Assembly: GCA_015057505.1 (NCBI GenBank)
Contig: SVEG01000003.1
Location: forward strand, 1 to 64,000
Reading direction: 5' to 3'
From: Lachnospiraceae bacterium
GTDB taxonomy: Bacteria; Bacillota; Clostridia; Lachnospirales; Lachnospiraceae
DNA: 64,000 nt
Shown: in pieces, positions 8,856 to 17,857 of the stretch
Numbering within the stretch: the stretch's first letter is position 1
Layout: each line of letters opens with the position of its first letter
Position numbers and translations under genes: made by a program
Notes under the pieces: generated by a model
Databases searched by the model: none
Seen by the model: the letters and a program-made list of their open reading frames with translations, nothing else
What the model was told of the DNA's origin: nothing

Positions 8856-10205
8856 TTACTTAGATGCTCCGTAGATAAATAATGTCTCGGAGATTTTGAT
8901 ATAACCGTTCTCTTCTGCAAAGGTGTAGTATGTGCCACCAATTTTTGTCTTACCTTCTGTTGTGATTGCTTTACCGGAGGAATTGAAAGCAACCATAACA
9001 CCACCAAAGTCAAGAACATCGTTCTTTACGATATTACCGTCTTCATCGTAGTAGAATACATTGTTGTTTTCATCAACATAGAAGGTAGAGAAAAGCTTTT
9101 CAGCCTTATAATCAGCAGTTTTCTGAACAGTATTATATGTGTTCTGAAGTCTGTCGATTTCACCATCAATCTTATAAATACTATTAACTTCGGGATCAAA
9201 ATAATAAGAATTATTCTGAGGACCTACTGTACGGATGCCTTCTTTGAAGAAAATAGTCTTCGCAGAGGCAAGCTTTGTAGCTGTACCACTCTTGAATGCG
9301 TCAACTGTAGGGAAGAAGGTATAACCCTTTGAGAAGGTAATTTCGCCTGAGCCTACAAGATATCCGTCGCAGTCAATAAAGTAATCATCAACATATGTGT
9401 CGGCTACCATGAGTGTACCGTTTGCTGTAGCAGTATAAGGTGCCTGAACATTTTCTGTAGCAGAATCAGTATCAACTTCCTCAGCTAAAACAAAGTATGT
9501 CCACTGGTCACCGATTTTGTTCCAGCCTTCAACAGCCATTGCGCCTGACGGTGAGTAGTATACCCAGCCAAGGTTATTGGTTGTTGTAGATGCTGAAGGA
9601 CCTGAACCGGAGGAAACGGTCTTCTTGAGCTGAATCCAGCCTACGTGCATGTTTCCATGACCACTAAAACCGTAGTTCTTGTCTTCAATTTCATAAGCAA
9701 AAGTATCTCTAACCATGAAGTAGCCTTCAAAGTAGTACCAGAGATTGTCGGTGTCTTCAAACCATGTGTTTTTGCAGGCAACACCGTTCTGACCAAAATG
9801 CATCCATACGTAATCTTCATAGGCTGTATCTTCGCCAAAAACTGTGTTTCCGTCAATTGTAGTCTGTGCAAGGGCGGTGTTTACATCTGAATCATCTTCA
9901 AATTTAACCCAGCCTGTTGCCATTGCACCGTCCTTACCGAGATAATATGTGTCACCGCGGTAGTTAACAAATTCATCTGCAAGCATAAGTCCGTTGTTGA
10001 AGTAGTACCATACGCCTCCCTCGGTCACGGCCCATCCTCTTTGGATGTTGTTTCCGTTTGTGTCTACGGCTGTCCAGCCGTCATCATCGTTGCCTTTCCA
10101 CTCTGCAATTACAGGGTTTTCTGAAGCCATTACTGTGCTTACCGCGCCAAAAGCGAGCATAGCAGCAGCGGCAAGAGTAATTGCAATCTTAGTAAATTTT
10201 CTCAT
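8856..10205 (-). CDS. Secreted cell-wall-binding-repeat protein, copy 4 (divergent)
   Basis: A 449-residue exported protein with a related but different signal peptide (MRKFTKIAITLAAAAMLAF, cleavage near VMAS). The mature start (NPVIAEWKGNDDDGWTAVDTNG) parallels copies 2 and 3, followed by aromatic repeats (VWYYFNNGLM, NLWYYFEGYF, GNMHVGWIQL, QWTYFVLAEE) and a C-terminal FGGVMVAF segment matching FGEVTIGI in the others. The ribosome binding site AAAGGAGC is well placed. It shares neither the 252-bp upstream repeat nor the 3' flank, so it is an older paralogue outside the homogenised group, but it does share the ATACA-NN-TGTAT box. The likely location is the cell surface. Confidence 0.8.
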   Translation of the reverse strand: MRKFTKIAITLAAAAMLAFGAVSTVMASENPVIAEWKGNDDDGWTAVDTNGNNIQRGWAVTEGGVWYYFNNGLMLADEFVNYRGDTYYLGKDGAMATGWVKFEDDSDVNTALAQTTIDGNTVFGEDTAYEDYVWMHFGQNGVACKNTWFEDTDNLWYYFEGYFMVRDTFAYEIEDKNYGFSGHGNMHVGWIQLKKTVSSGSGPSASTTTNNLGWVYYSPSGAMAVEGWNKIGDQWTYFVLAEEVDTDSATENVQAPYTATANGTLMVADTYVDDYFIDCDGYLVGSGEITFSKGYTFFPTVDAFKSGTATKLASAKTIFFKEGIRTVGPQNNSYYFDPEVNSIYKIDGEIDRLQNTYNTVQKTADYKAEKLFSTFYVDENNNVFYYDEDGNIVKNDVLDFGGVMVAFNSSGKAITTEGKTKIGGTYYTFAEENGYIKISETLFIYGASK

Positions 10206-10245
10206 CTTACACGCTCCTTTAACTGTTTTGTAATATCTAATTGCA

Positions 10246-10257
10246 ATACAGTTGTAT
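10246..10257. promoter_or_regulatory. Near-palindrome ATACAGTTGTAT upstream of copy 4
   Basis: The box lies 40 bp before the start codon. Its flank GTATTGCAA is also kept, although the surrounding DNA differs from copies 2 and 3, which suggests functional conservation. Confidence 0.45.
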
Positions 10258-10359
10258 TTTAAAATAGAGATTTTGATGTACAGCTAAAGGTCGCGTGGTT
10301 AGTGCGTTATCTATATAAAAAGTCGACAAATTTTCGTTAGTTACATCACAAATTACATC

Positions 10360-11511
10360 CTAGAAAAGATTGGCAATCTTCAGGATTTCGGTGCTTTTTG
10401 TTTTCGGTAATACATGTGTATACAAATCTAAAGTCATAGTTATGCTGCTGTGTCCGAGGATGTCCTGGACTACTTTGGGCGGAATGCCGTTTTCGAGTGC
10501 GCGTGTTGCAAAAGTGTGTCTTAAGGTATGCGGTGAAAATTTTTCAAAATGCGGAATATCCTTTTCATTTTCGTTAATCTCATCAGTGATGTGGTCAATG
10601 TCATAGGCTATTGTCCGCTTCTTTAATGGTTCGCCGTTTTTGGTTGTGAATACAAGGTGTTCAAGACCTTTGACAGGCTTCCATTTGGCACCGGAACTAA
10701 GACGGTCTTTGTTCTGCTCGCGTCGTACATGCTTTAACATCTTGCAAATACTTGGCAGGAGCGGAACAGTTCTGTTACCCGATTCTGATTTGGGCGAATC
10801 CTTGTAAAATCCCGTGTCCTTAAAATATTTGAGTGTTCCGGTTACTGAGAGGCTTTCGTTTTCAAAATCAATGTCTTTCCAGGTTAAAGAGGTTAACTCG
10901 CCGATACGAAGTCCTGTCGCAAGTGCCAGTCGATACAGGCTGTAAAAGTTGCTGGATGCGGCATATTTGAGGAAAAGCTGTTGCTCGGAATCAGTAAGAA
11001 CGCGACGCTTTGGGCGTTTTTCTTTTTTTGGCAGATTAGCCAGCTTTACGGGATTTTTCATAATGATGTCGTTGCGCATAAGCTGCGTAAACATACCGGA
11101 GAGAATCCCGGCACACAGGTTGATTACTCCGTAGGAATATCCAGCCCGCATCAGGTCGTTGTAGAGCTTCTGCAGGTGTTCTGCGCGGATTTCCTTGACA
11201 TAGCAGTTGCCGAGATAGGGACTGATATACAGCCTGTAGTTGCGCTTGTAATTCTCAATCGTTCCTTTTTTCAGCTCAAACGCTTTGTACTCGTTCATCC
11301 AGGTCGAAAACCAGTCATCGAGCCGGATTCGTTCGGGTTTTGTAAAAATACCGTGGTCGATTTCGTACCGGACATTGCGAAGCTTAACTTCGAGCGCATC
11401 AAGATTCATATCATAGAGATATTTGCGCGTGCCATTGAAGTAGTAGCTTGCCTGATACCGTCCGTCTTTACGCAGGGTGATTCCTCTCGGAAGGTCGTGA
11501 GTTTTTTGCAT
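10360..11511 (-). CDS. Tyrosine recombinase (phage/Tn916-type integrase family)
   Basis: A 383-residue site-specific recombinase. It has an N-terminal arm-binding-like domain (ITLRKDGRYQASYYFNGTRK, about residues 11-35), a SAM-like core-binding domain (about 65-165) and a catalytic domain with R202 (ATGLRIGEL), H338 and R341 (HTLRHTF), H364 (LGHSS) and the nucleophile Y374 (LDLYTHV). All key residues are present and the length is normal, so it should be active. No excisionase, relaxase, phage gene or clear attachment site was found nearby. It may be the relic of an integrated element or may act on DNA in this region. Its position next to the repeated surface genes is suggestive, but the 252-bp repeats are much longer than typical core sites. 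Confidence 0.9.
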   Translation of the reverse strand: MQKTHDLPRGITLRKDGRYQASYYFNGTRKYLYDMNLDALEVKLRNVRYEIDHGIFTKPERIRLDDWFSTWMNEYKAFELKKGTIENYKRNYRLYISPYLGNCYVKEIRAEHLQKLYNDLMRAGYSYGVINLCAGILSGMFTQLMRNDIIMKNPVKLANLPKKEKRPKRRVLTDSEQQLFLKYAASSNFYSLYRLALATGLRIGELTSLTWKDIDFENESLSVTGTLKYFKDTGFYKDSPKSESGNRTVPLLPSICKMLKHVRREQNKDRLSSGAKWKPVKGLEHLVFTTKNGEPLKKRTIAYDIDHITDEINENEKDIPHFEKFSPHTLRHTFATRALENGIPPKVVQDILGHSSITMTLDLYTHVLPKTKSTEILKIANLF

Positions 11512-11657
11512 GTTCCTTCATCCTTTCTATGTTTTTTAATGGTGGTAGTACATAGTACTCTTTGTATAGGATTTGCGTAGAAAAAATATGTATAACATGT
11601 AAAATATGTTAGTTTCTGCCTATACACACATTTGGGTACATTTGAGTATATTTCACA

Positions 11658-11686
11658 TTGCACTTCCGACCATTTTCTAGTACAAT
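11658..11686 (+). promoter_or_regulatory. Promoter of the polysaccharide operon
   Basis: TTGCAC (11658-11663), a 17-bp spacer and TACAAT (11681-11686). It lies about 35 bp before the TTG start of the first gene and supports that start over the upstream extension of the frame. Confidence 0.75.
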
Positions 11687-11721
11687 ATACTATAGATTTT
11701 GGCTTAAAAGGAAGTGTTTTT

Positions 11722-13665
11722 TTGAAAAAGGTCGTGGAATATGTTGCCAGCTTTCTGGTAGAGAACGGAATTAGCCGTGCGTTTTCTGTAACGGGCGGAG
11801 GTGCCATGCATCTTAATGATGCACTTGGTCACAAGGAAGGCCTTAAGTGTATATATAATCATCATGAGCAGGCTTGTGCCATAGCGGCAGAGGCTTATGC
11901 GAGAATCCATAATAAAATAGCAGTTTTGTGTGTTACGACAGGACCCGGTGGTATCAATGCGCTTACGGGTGTTGCGGGCGGATATCTAGATTCGATACCG
12001 ATGCTTGTTTTGTCGGGACAGGTACGTTTCGATACGACGGCGAGAAGTACGGGACTCGGAATCAGGGCGCTTGGCGACCAGGAGTTTGATATCACGAAGG
12101 CTGTGGAGAGTATGACGAAGTACTGCGAGATGGTAATTGACCCTATGAAGATCAGATACTGTCTCGAGAAAGCATTATATATTGCGAAGTCGGGAAGACC
12201 GGGGCCGTGCTGGCTTGATATTCCGCTTAATGTGCAGGGGGCTTATATTGATGAGACTGAACTCGTGGGCTTTGATGCGGAAGAATATGAGAAGGAACTT
12301 TTTGTGCAGCAGGAAAATGATAGAGCTTTGGCGGAAGCAGAGGGAAGGGCTTGCGTGCAGGCATCATTGCGTCCGGAACCGGTAAGCGAAAGTGTTGTAA
12401 GAGAGGTGCTTGAGCGTATTAAGAGTGCTGCAAGACCCGTTATTTACGCAGGTAACGGAATAAGAATCGCAGGAGCCTTTGAGGTGTTCAGACGAGTGGC
12501 AGACAAGCTTGGAATTGCGGTTGTCACCGGTTGGAATAGTATTGATATAATGGAGGATGAGAATTCTTTATATGTTGGTAGGGGCGGCATCATGGGCGAC
12601 CGTGCAGGCAATTTTGCAGTACAAAACAGTGATTTAGTGGTTGCAATCGGTAGCCGTTTGAGTATACGTCAGGTTGGATATAATTATAAAACATGGGCAA
12701 GAGAGGCCTACGTCGTGATGGTGGATGCTGACAGTGAGGAACTTAAGAAACCTACGCTTCACGTTGACATGCCCATACATGCGGATGCACTTGATTTCCT
12801 TCTTAAAATGGACGAACTTCTTACAGAGAAGCTTCCCGAAAAAAGTGAGTGGATGGAGCAGTGCAGGGAATGGAAGGCGAATTATCCCGTGGTTATGCAA
12901 AAGCATTATGAGGATACGGACAAGGTTAATGTATATGCCTTTATCGGGAAGTTAAGCAGTATGCTTAAAGAGAAGCAGATTACGGTAGTGGGGAATGGTT
13001 CTGCGTGTGTAGTCGGAAGCCATGCATATGTTATAAAGAAAGGTCAGCGATTTATTATAAACTCAGCGATTGCTTCGATGGGGTATGATTTGCCGGCGGC
13101 AATCGGTGCGTGCTTTGCACAGCAGGACGGTGAGTCTGCTTTTGAACAGGCCGGAGATGGTTTTACGACAGAACCTGCGATCTACGACCGAGAGATTATC
13201 CTTGTGACCGGTGACGGAAGTATTCAGATGAATTTGCAGGAACTTCAGACAATTATTCATCATAAGCTGCCGATTAAGATTTTTCTTATTAATAACGGCG
13301 GATATCATTCAATCCGACAGACGCAGAAGAATTTCTTCGGTGAGCCACTTGTGGGTATCGGTGATGATAGCTATGACCTTAGCTTTCCGAGCATGGAGAA
13401 GTTAAGCTATGCTTATGGATATCCATACTACAAGGTTGAAGAGAATGACAAGCTTATAGAAGTGATTGGCGAGGTGCTTTCAGTAGAAGGTCCGCTTGTA
13501 TGTGAGGTTTTTGTAAATATAACACAGAACTTTGAGCCGAAATCGGCAACGAAGCGCCTTGAAGACGGAACACTGGTATCAGCACCGCTTGAGGACTTGG
13601 CACCTTTTCTTCCGAAAGAGGAGCTTAAAGCCAACATGTTGATACCGCTTGTGGAGGAGAATTAA
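11722..13665 (+). CDS. Thiamine-diphosphate enzyme, acetolactate-synthase-like
   Basis: A 647-residue ThDP enzyme. The N-terminal Pyr domain has the catalytic glutamate in YNHHEQACA (E49) and a GPGG motif. A central Rossmann-like domain follows (VIYAGNGIRIAGA). The C-terminal PP domain has the ThDP/metal motif GDGSIQM ... NNGGYHS. The TTG start at 11722 is chosen because AAGGAAG lies just upstream and the promoter sits at 11658-11686. The enzyme is longer than typical acetolactate synthases because of an insert (about AQQDGESAFEQAGDG) before the GDGS motif. It leads an operon of sugar genes and is followed by an epimerase, so it more likely acts on a sugar nucleotide (as YerE does in yersiniose synthesis) than in valine synthesis; this is inference. 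Confidence 0.8.
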   Translation: MKKVVEYVASFLVENGISRAFSVTGGGAMHLNDALGHKEGLKCIYNHHEQACAIAAEAYARIHNKIAVLCVTTGPGGINALTGVAGGYLDSIPMLVLSGQVRFDTTARSTGLGIRALGDQEFDITKAVESMTKYCEMVIDPMKIRYCLEKALYIAKSGRPGPCWLDIPLNVQGAYIDETELVGFDAEEYEKELFVQQENDRALAEAEGRACVQASLRPEPVSESVVREVLERIKSAARPVIYAGNGIRIAGAFEVFRRVADKLGIAVVTGWNSIDIMEDENSLYVGRGGIMGDRAGNFAVQNSDLVVAIGSRLSIRQVGYNYKTWAREAYVVMVDADSEELKKPTLHVDMPIHADALDFLLKMDELLTEKLPEKSEWMEQCREWKANYPVVMQKHYEDTDKVNVYAFIGKLSSMLKEKQITVVGNGSACVVGSHAYVIKKGQRFIINSAIASMGYDLPAAIGACFAQQDGESAFEQAGDGFTTEPAIYDREIILVTGDGSIQMNLQELQTIIHHKLPIKIFLINNGGYHSIRQTQKNFFGEPLVGIGDDSYDLSFPSMEKLSYAYGYPYYKVEENDKLIEVIGEVLSVEGPLVCEVFVNITQNFEPKSATKRLEDGTLVSAPLEDLAPFLPKEELKANMLIPLVEEN

Positions 13666-14666
13666 TGAAACGAGCTATTGTGACGGGAGCTACAGGAATG
13701 ATAGGGACAGCTCTTATAAAAGAGTTGCTTCGTTCAGATATAGAGGTTACGGCAATAGTCCGTCCGGATTCCGATAGGGCAGACCATCTTGCAGGAGAAG
13801 TTGCAAAAATGGGAGGCTTGCAGGAAAACTTTCATATTGTTTTGCTGAATTTGTCGGACCTTGGCGAAGATGAAGCGGAGATTGCACTGAGGCGTGTGAC
13901 AGGTGGTAAAGAATGTGCGGACAGCGAAGACATCTGCGACATGTTTTTCCACCTTGGTTGGGAAGGAACCTTTGGGTTAAGCCGTAATGATAAAGAACTT
14001 CAGGATAAGAATGTTAAGAATACACTTGATGCTGTCTGGCTTGCTTACAGGCTTGGTGCTTCTGTTTTTGTGGGCGCAGGTTCGCAGGCGGAGTACGGCA
14101 GAGTGCAGGACGGTATAAAACTTGGCGCGGCAACACCGACACATCCCGAGAATGAGTACGGCAGAGGTAAGCTTAAAGCCGGAGTTGACAGCAGGGCAGT
14201 TTGCAAGGCACTCGGAATAAGACATATCTGGTGTAGAATTCTCAGCGTGTACGGACCGGGTGACGGAAGCAAAACCATGATTATGTCGGGTATTTATAGT
14301 TTGCTTAGAGGTGAGCGTCCCAAATTTACCAAGGGCGAGCAACTGTGGGATTACATGTATGTCGAGGATACGGCAAAAGCCATGACCTTGCTTGCAGAGA
14401 GTGGTAGTGATGGTGGAATTTATCCGCTCGGAAGCGGAAGAGTAAGACCTCTTAGGGAATATATGGAGATAATCAGAGATAGCATTGATGAGAATGCAGA
14501 GCTTGGAATCGGCGAGATAGAGTATGCACCGGGGCAGGTTATGTATCTTTGTGCTGATATATCGGATTTGCGTAAGGATACGGGATTTGAACCCACGACA
14601 TCTTTTGAAGAAGGAATACAAAAAACAATAGATTGGGCAAGAGGACAGATTAATGAAGAAAATTAG
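13665..14666 (+). CDS. NAD-dependent epimerase/dehydratase (extended SDR)
   Basis: A 333-residue sugar-nucleotide-modifying enzyme. The N-terminal Rossmann motif is GATGMIG (residues 8-14), and the catalytic Y-x3-K is in NEYGRGKLK, with preceding GAGSQAEYG. The start codon overlaps the previous stop by one base (TAATG), so translation is probably coupled. By family it reduces, epimerises or dehydrates a nucleotide-linked hexose; the substrate cannot be read from sequence. Pairing with the ThDP enzyme suggests reduction of the branched product, as YerF does after YerE. Confidence 0.85.
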   Translation: MKRAIVTGATGMIGTALIKELLRSDIEVTAIVRPDSDRADHLAGEVAKMGGLQENFHIVLLNLSDLGEDEAEIALRRVTGGKECADSEDICDMFFHLGWEGTFGLSRNDKELQDKNVKNTLDAVWLAYRLGASVFVGAGSQAEYGRVQDGIKLGAATPTHPENEYGRGKLKAGVDSRAVCKALGIRHIWCRILSVYGPGDGSKTMIMSGIYSLLRGERPKFTKGEQLWDYMYVEDTAKAMTLLAESGSDGGIYPLGSGRVRPLREYMEIIRDSIDENAELGIGEIEYAPGQVMYLCADISDLRKDTGFEPTTSFEEGIQKTIDWARGQINEEN

Positions 14667-15615
14667 TATTGTAGTGCCGTGTTTTAATGAAGAAGAGAAT
14701 GTAGGGCCTATGAGTCAGGCAATTGTGGAGTTGTTTAAGAATGAGCTTAAGGACTACGATTATGAGCTTATTTTTATCGATAATGACTCGCAGGACAGAA
14801 CAAGAGAGCTTCTCCGTGCGATATGCGGTAATAATGACAGAATAAAGGCGATTTTTAATGCGAAGAATTTCGGACAGTTCAAGTCTCCGTATTACGGACT
14901 TTTGCAGGCGACCGGCGATTGTGCGATTCTTGTTGCATGCGATTTCCAGGACCCTGTGGAGCTTATTCCAACCTTTGTAAAAGAATGGGAGAATGGATAC
15001 AAGATTGTATCCGGGATTAAGACAAGCAGCAAGGAAAGCAAGATTATGTACTGGCTTCGTTCGCTCTATTATAAGATGATCAAGAAGCTTTCGGATGTTG
15101 AGCAAATTGAGCATTTTACGGGCTTTGGTCTGTATGACCGCAAATTCTTAGAGGTACTTAAAGGGTTGGATGATCCGACACCTTTTCTTCGAGGTATCGT
15201 TGCAGAACTTGGCTTTAAGCGTAAGGATATCGAGTATCAGCAGCCACAGAGACGCGCGGGCAAGACAAGCAACAATTTTTACAGATTGTATGACGGAGCG
15301 ATGTTAAGTATTACTTCCTACACAAAGGTGGGCTTAAGGCTTGCGACGCTTTTCGGTTTTGTGTGTTCGGTAATCAGCGTACTTATTGCGATAGTGTATC
15401 TTGTGATGAAGCTTATGTACTGGGACCGTTTTACGGCAGGTATGGCTCCGATGCTTATCGGTGTATTTTTGCTCGGCTCAATCCAGATGTTCTTTATCGG
15501 ACTTCTTGGTGAATATATTCTTACAATTAACTCAAGGGTTATGAAGAGACCGTTAGTTGTGGAAGAGGAGAGAATTAACTTTGAAAAGGAAACTTCAGGA
15601 ACTTCTGAAAAATAA
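14653..15615 (+). CDS. GT2 glycosyltransferase, GtrB/DPM1-like
   Basis: A 320-residue membrane-anchored glycosyltransferase. The GT-A domain starts with ISIVVPCFNEEENV and has FIDNDSQD and the ACDFQDP motif typical of polyprenyl-phosphate glycosyltransferases. Two transmembrane helices lie near residues 230-290. Such enzymes load a sugar on undecaprenyl phosphate for later transfer outside the cell. The start overlaps the epimerase stop by 14 bases, with GAGGACAG upstream. Confidence 0.9.
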   Translation: MKKISIVVPCFNEEENVGPMSQAIVELFKNELKDYDYELIFIDNDSQDRTRELLRAICGNNDRIKAIFNAKNFGQFKSPYYGLLQATGDCAILVACDFQDPVELIPTFVKEWENGYKIVSGIKTSSKESKIMYWLRSLYYKMIKKLSDVEQIEHFTGFGLYDRKFLEVLKGLDDPTPFLRGIVAELGFKRKDIEYQQPQRRAGKTSNNFYRLYDGAMLSITSYTKVGLRLATLFGFVCSVISVLIAIVYLVMKLMYWDRFTAGMAPMLIGVFLLGSIQMFFIGLLGEYILTINSRVMKRPLVVEEERINFEKETSGTSEK

Positions 15616-16837
15616 GATGGTTCAGGATGGAATCCTGTCAATAGGTGCAAAGTGCATCTTCTATTTTGTTGTCAATTTTGTGATTTATTCACTTATGAAT
15701 AAACGTATGGGTGCGACTCTGTATGGCGAGTTTGTCGTGTTACTCGGATATGTGCAGGTGTTTGCCTTCGGTTGCGGTGAGGCTCTTAATCATATCCGTG
15801 TGCTTCATCAGGAGGACGATAAAAAACATGCTGCGGATTATCGTGCGATTGCGATTTTGGAGTGTGTTGTAGGCTTTACGATTCTTGCAACCTCACTTCT
15901 TTCGGGCAAGCTTGGGTTCCATGAGAGACTTTTATATGCGGCAATCGGCGTTGTTATGATGCTCAGACTCTATACGGAGAGTGTTTTTCGAATCCAGATT
16001 AATTATAAGAGGATTCTGCTTTCTTCGGTAATTTGTGCGGCAGGATATCTTGCAGGCTTTGGTTTATATGTACTTGGTGCTTCATGGTGCATAATTTTCC
16101 TGTGCGGTGAAGGTGCGGCAGTTGTGTATGCGGCGGTTGCGGGTAAGGCGTTTTGTGCAGATAAGCGCGCGGACAGCACGAAAAAGAGGCCTTTTAACAA
16201 TCTTAGTGATGAATTTAAGACTACATTTAAAAATATAGCAATACTGACATTTTCGTACCTGATAAGCTATCTGCTTATTTATTCGGACAGATTTATCTTG
16301 GAGATGTTTATAGACAGCGATTTTGCAGGCTTTTATTTTAATGCTACATATTACGGTAAGCTTGTGGCAGTTGTTGTTCCGCCGATAACGTCTGTACTTC
16401 TCAGTAATATTTCAAAGGGAACAATTGAGCTTAATTTAAAGATGACAACAAAGATTACGTTGTTTTCAATAGGTGCGGCGGTACTGTTTTTTGTGGCAGG
16501 CATACCGTGTGCCAGAATTATGATGTGGATTCTTTTTAGGGAATCTTATGAAATGGTGTTGCCGTTTATTGATGTTGCGAATCTGGCGTTAATCGTTTAT
16601 TATAGCTGTAGTATTGTGAACATGCTTGCGATACGCTTATGTAAGTACAGTCTGCAGGTGTGGGTAGAGGTTATTTATTCGATCTGCTATATTGTTGCAG
16701 GAGTGCTCGGAACATATTTGTTCGGTGCAGTAGGTTTTGCGGTGGGAACACTGCTTGTAAATATTTTGCGTTTTATGATGCTTTGGCTTCCGGTGACACT
16801 TACCGTAAAGCGTAAGCAGGTGATGACAGAGAAGTAA
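15581..16837 (+). CDS. Polysaccharide flippase-like membrane protein (Wzx/oligosaccharide transporter type)
   Basis: A 418-residue polytopic membrane protein with roughly 12 hydrophobic segments (for example IFYFVVNFVIYSLM, ITLFSIGAAVLFFVAG). It resembles the polysaccharide biosynthesis/MATE-like flippase superfamily, which moves lipid-linked oligosaccharides across the membrane. The start is uncertain: TTG at 15581 has GAGGAG 10 bases upstream and overlaps the glycosyltransferase by 35 bases, while TTG at 15557 has no good site. In the operon it would export the repeat unit built by the neighbouring transferases. No Wzy-type polymerase is in the window. Confidence 0.75.
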   Translation: MKRKLQELLKNKMVQDGILSIGAKCIFYFVVNFVIYSLMNKRMGATLYGEFVVLLGYVQVFAFGCGEALNHIRVLHQEDDKKHAADYRAIAILECVVGFTILATSLLSGKLGFHERLLYAAIGVVMMLRLYTESVFRIQINYKRILLSSVICAAGYLAGFGLYVLGASWCIIFLCGEGAAVVYAAVAGKAFCADKRADSTKKRPFNNLSDEFKTTFKNIAILTFSYLISYLLIYSDRFILEMFIDSDFAGFYFNATYYGKLVAVVVPPITSVLLSNISKGTIELNLKMTTKITLFSIGAAVLFFVAGIPCARIMMWILFRESYEMVLPFIDVANLALIVYYSCSIVNMLAIRLCKYSLQVWVEVIYSICYIVAGVLGTYLFGAVGFAVGTLLVNILRFMMLWLPVTLTVKRKQVMTEK

Positions 16838-16863
16838 GAGTTGGCGGTAAAGGAGAGTTCTGA

Positions 16864-17844
16864 ATGAAGGTTACGGTAGTAATCCCCAATTATAACGGAC
16901 TTCATTTTCTTGATAAATGTCTCAGTTCCATGGGTGCGCAGACTTTTGATGAGGTGCGTACGCTTGTGGTGGACAACGGCTCGACAGACGGAAGTACCTC
17001 GTATATCCGCGAGAATTTTCCCTGGGTAGAACTAATTGAGCTTGGCGAAAATACAGGCTTTGACCATGCGGTCAATGTCGGTATTGAGAAGGCACAGACA
17101 CCGTATGTGCTGCTTCTTAACAATGATACGGAGGCCGAACCGGAATTTGTAGAAGAACTCTGTAAGGCTATTGATGTTTCGGAGAATATTTTTTCGGTAA
17201 GCAGTAAGATGCTTAATTATACAAAGCGTGATATAATGGACGATGCAGGTGACTTTTACAGTGTTATAGGCTGGCAGTTCCAGCGAGGTGTCGGGAGGTG
17301 CGAGAGTGTATATAACAAGCCTTCAAAGGTTTTTTCGGCATGTGCTGGTGCGGCTATTTACCGTAAGAGTATCCTTGAAAGAATAGGATGTTTTGATGAG
17401 AGTTTTTTTGCATATCTTGAGGATATTGATATAGGCTATAGAGCAAAGATACAGGGCTATGAGAATGTGTTTTGTCCGACGGCAAGGGTTTACCATGTCG
17501 GAAGCGGATCAAGCGGTTCCAAGTACAATGATTTTAAGGTATCGCTGTCCTCACGTAACAGCATATATCTTATTTATAAAAATATGCCGATAACCCTGAT
17601 TATAATTAATTTCCCGGCACTTTTTTTCGGATATCTTGTCAAATGGCTTTTCTTTGTGAAAAAGGGCTTTGGCGGGGTGTATCTTAAAGGTATTACGGAA
17701 GGAATCAAAACCTGCAGGAAAAATTGCAAAAAGGTTCCGTTTGAATTTAAAAATTTCGGTAATTATGTTAAAATAGAGTTTGAATTGATTTACGGTGTGT
17801 TCTTATATGTATATGAGTTTATTATGAGAAGGCTCGGTAAATAA
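16864..17844 (+). CDS. GT2 glycosyltransferase, rhamnosyltransferase-like
   Basis: A 326-residue cytoplasmic or membrane-associated transferase. The GT-A fold begins with VTVVIPNYNG, followed by VDNGSTDGS, LLNNDTE (metal-binding region) and the acceptor-side FFAYLEDIDIGYRAKIQGY, the pattern of WbbL/RfbF-type rhamnosyltransferases. AAGGAGAG precedes ATG. The C-terminal hydrophobic and basic segment (after about residue 240) probably contacts the membrane. It is expected to add a sugar, possibly rhamnose, to the lipid-linked intermediate. Confidence 0.85.
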   Translation: MKVTVVIPNYNGLHFLDKCLSSMGAQTFDEVRTLVVDNGSTDGSTSYIRENFPWVELIELGENTGFDHAVNVGIEKAQTPYVLLLNNDTEAEPEFVEELCKAIDVSENIFSVSSKMLNYTKRDIMDDAGDFYSVIGWQFQRGVGRCESVYNKPSKVFSACAGAAIYRKSILERIGCFDESFFAYLEDIDIGYRAKIQGYENVFCPTARVYHVGSGSSGSKYNDFKVSLSSRNSIYLIYKNMPITLIIINFPALFFGYLVKWLFFVKKGFGGVYLKGITEGIKTCRKNCKKVPFEFKNFGNYVKIEFELIYGVFLYVYEFIMRRLGK

Positions 17845-17857
17845 AGGAGCGTTTGTT

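Noticed and set aside
10360-11511. Integrase as part of a phage or conjugative element in this window
   Set aside because: No excisionase, capsid, relaxase or replication gene and no direct-repeat attachment site seen; the genes around are ordinary chromosomal ones.
13977-14621. Open frame of 214 codons on the minus strand
   Set aside because: Fully antisense to the epimerase, cysteine/serine-rich composition typical of a shadow frame, no ribosome binding site.
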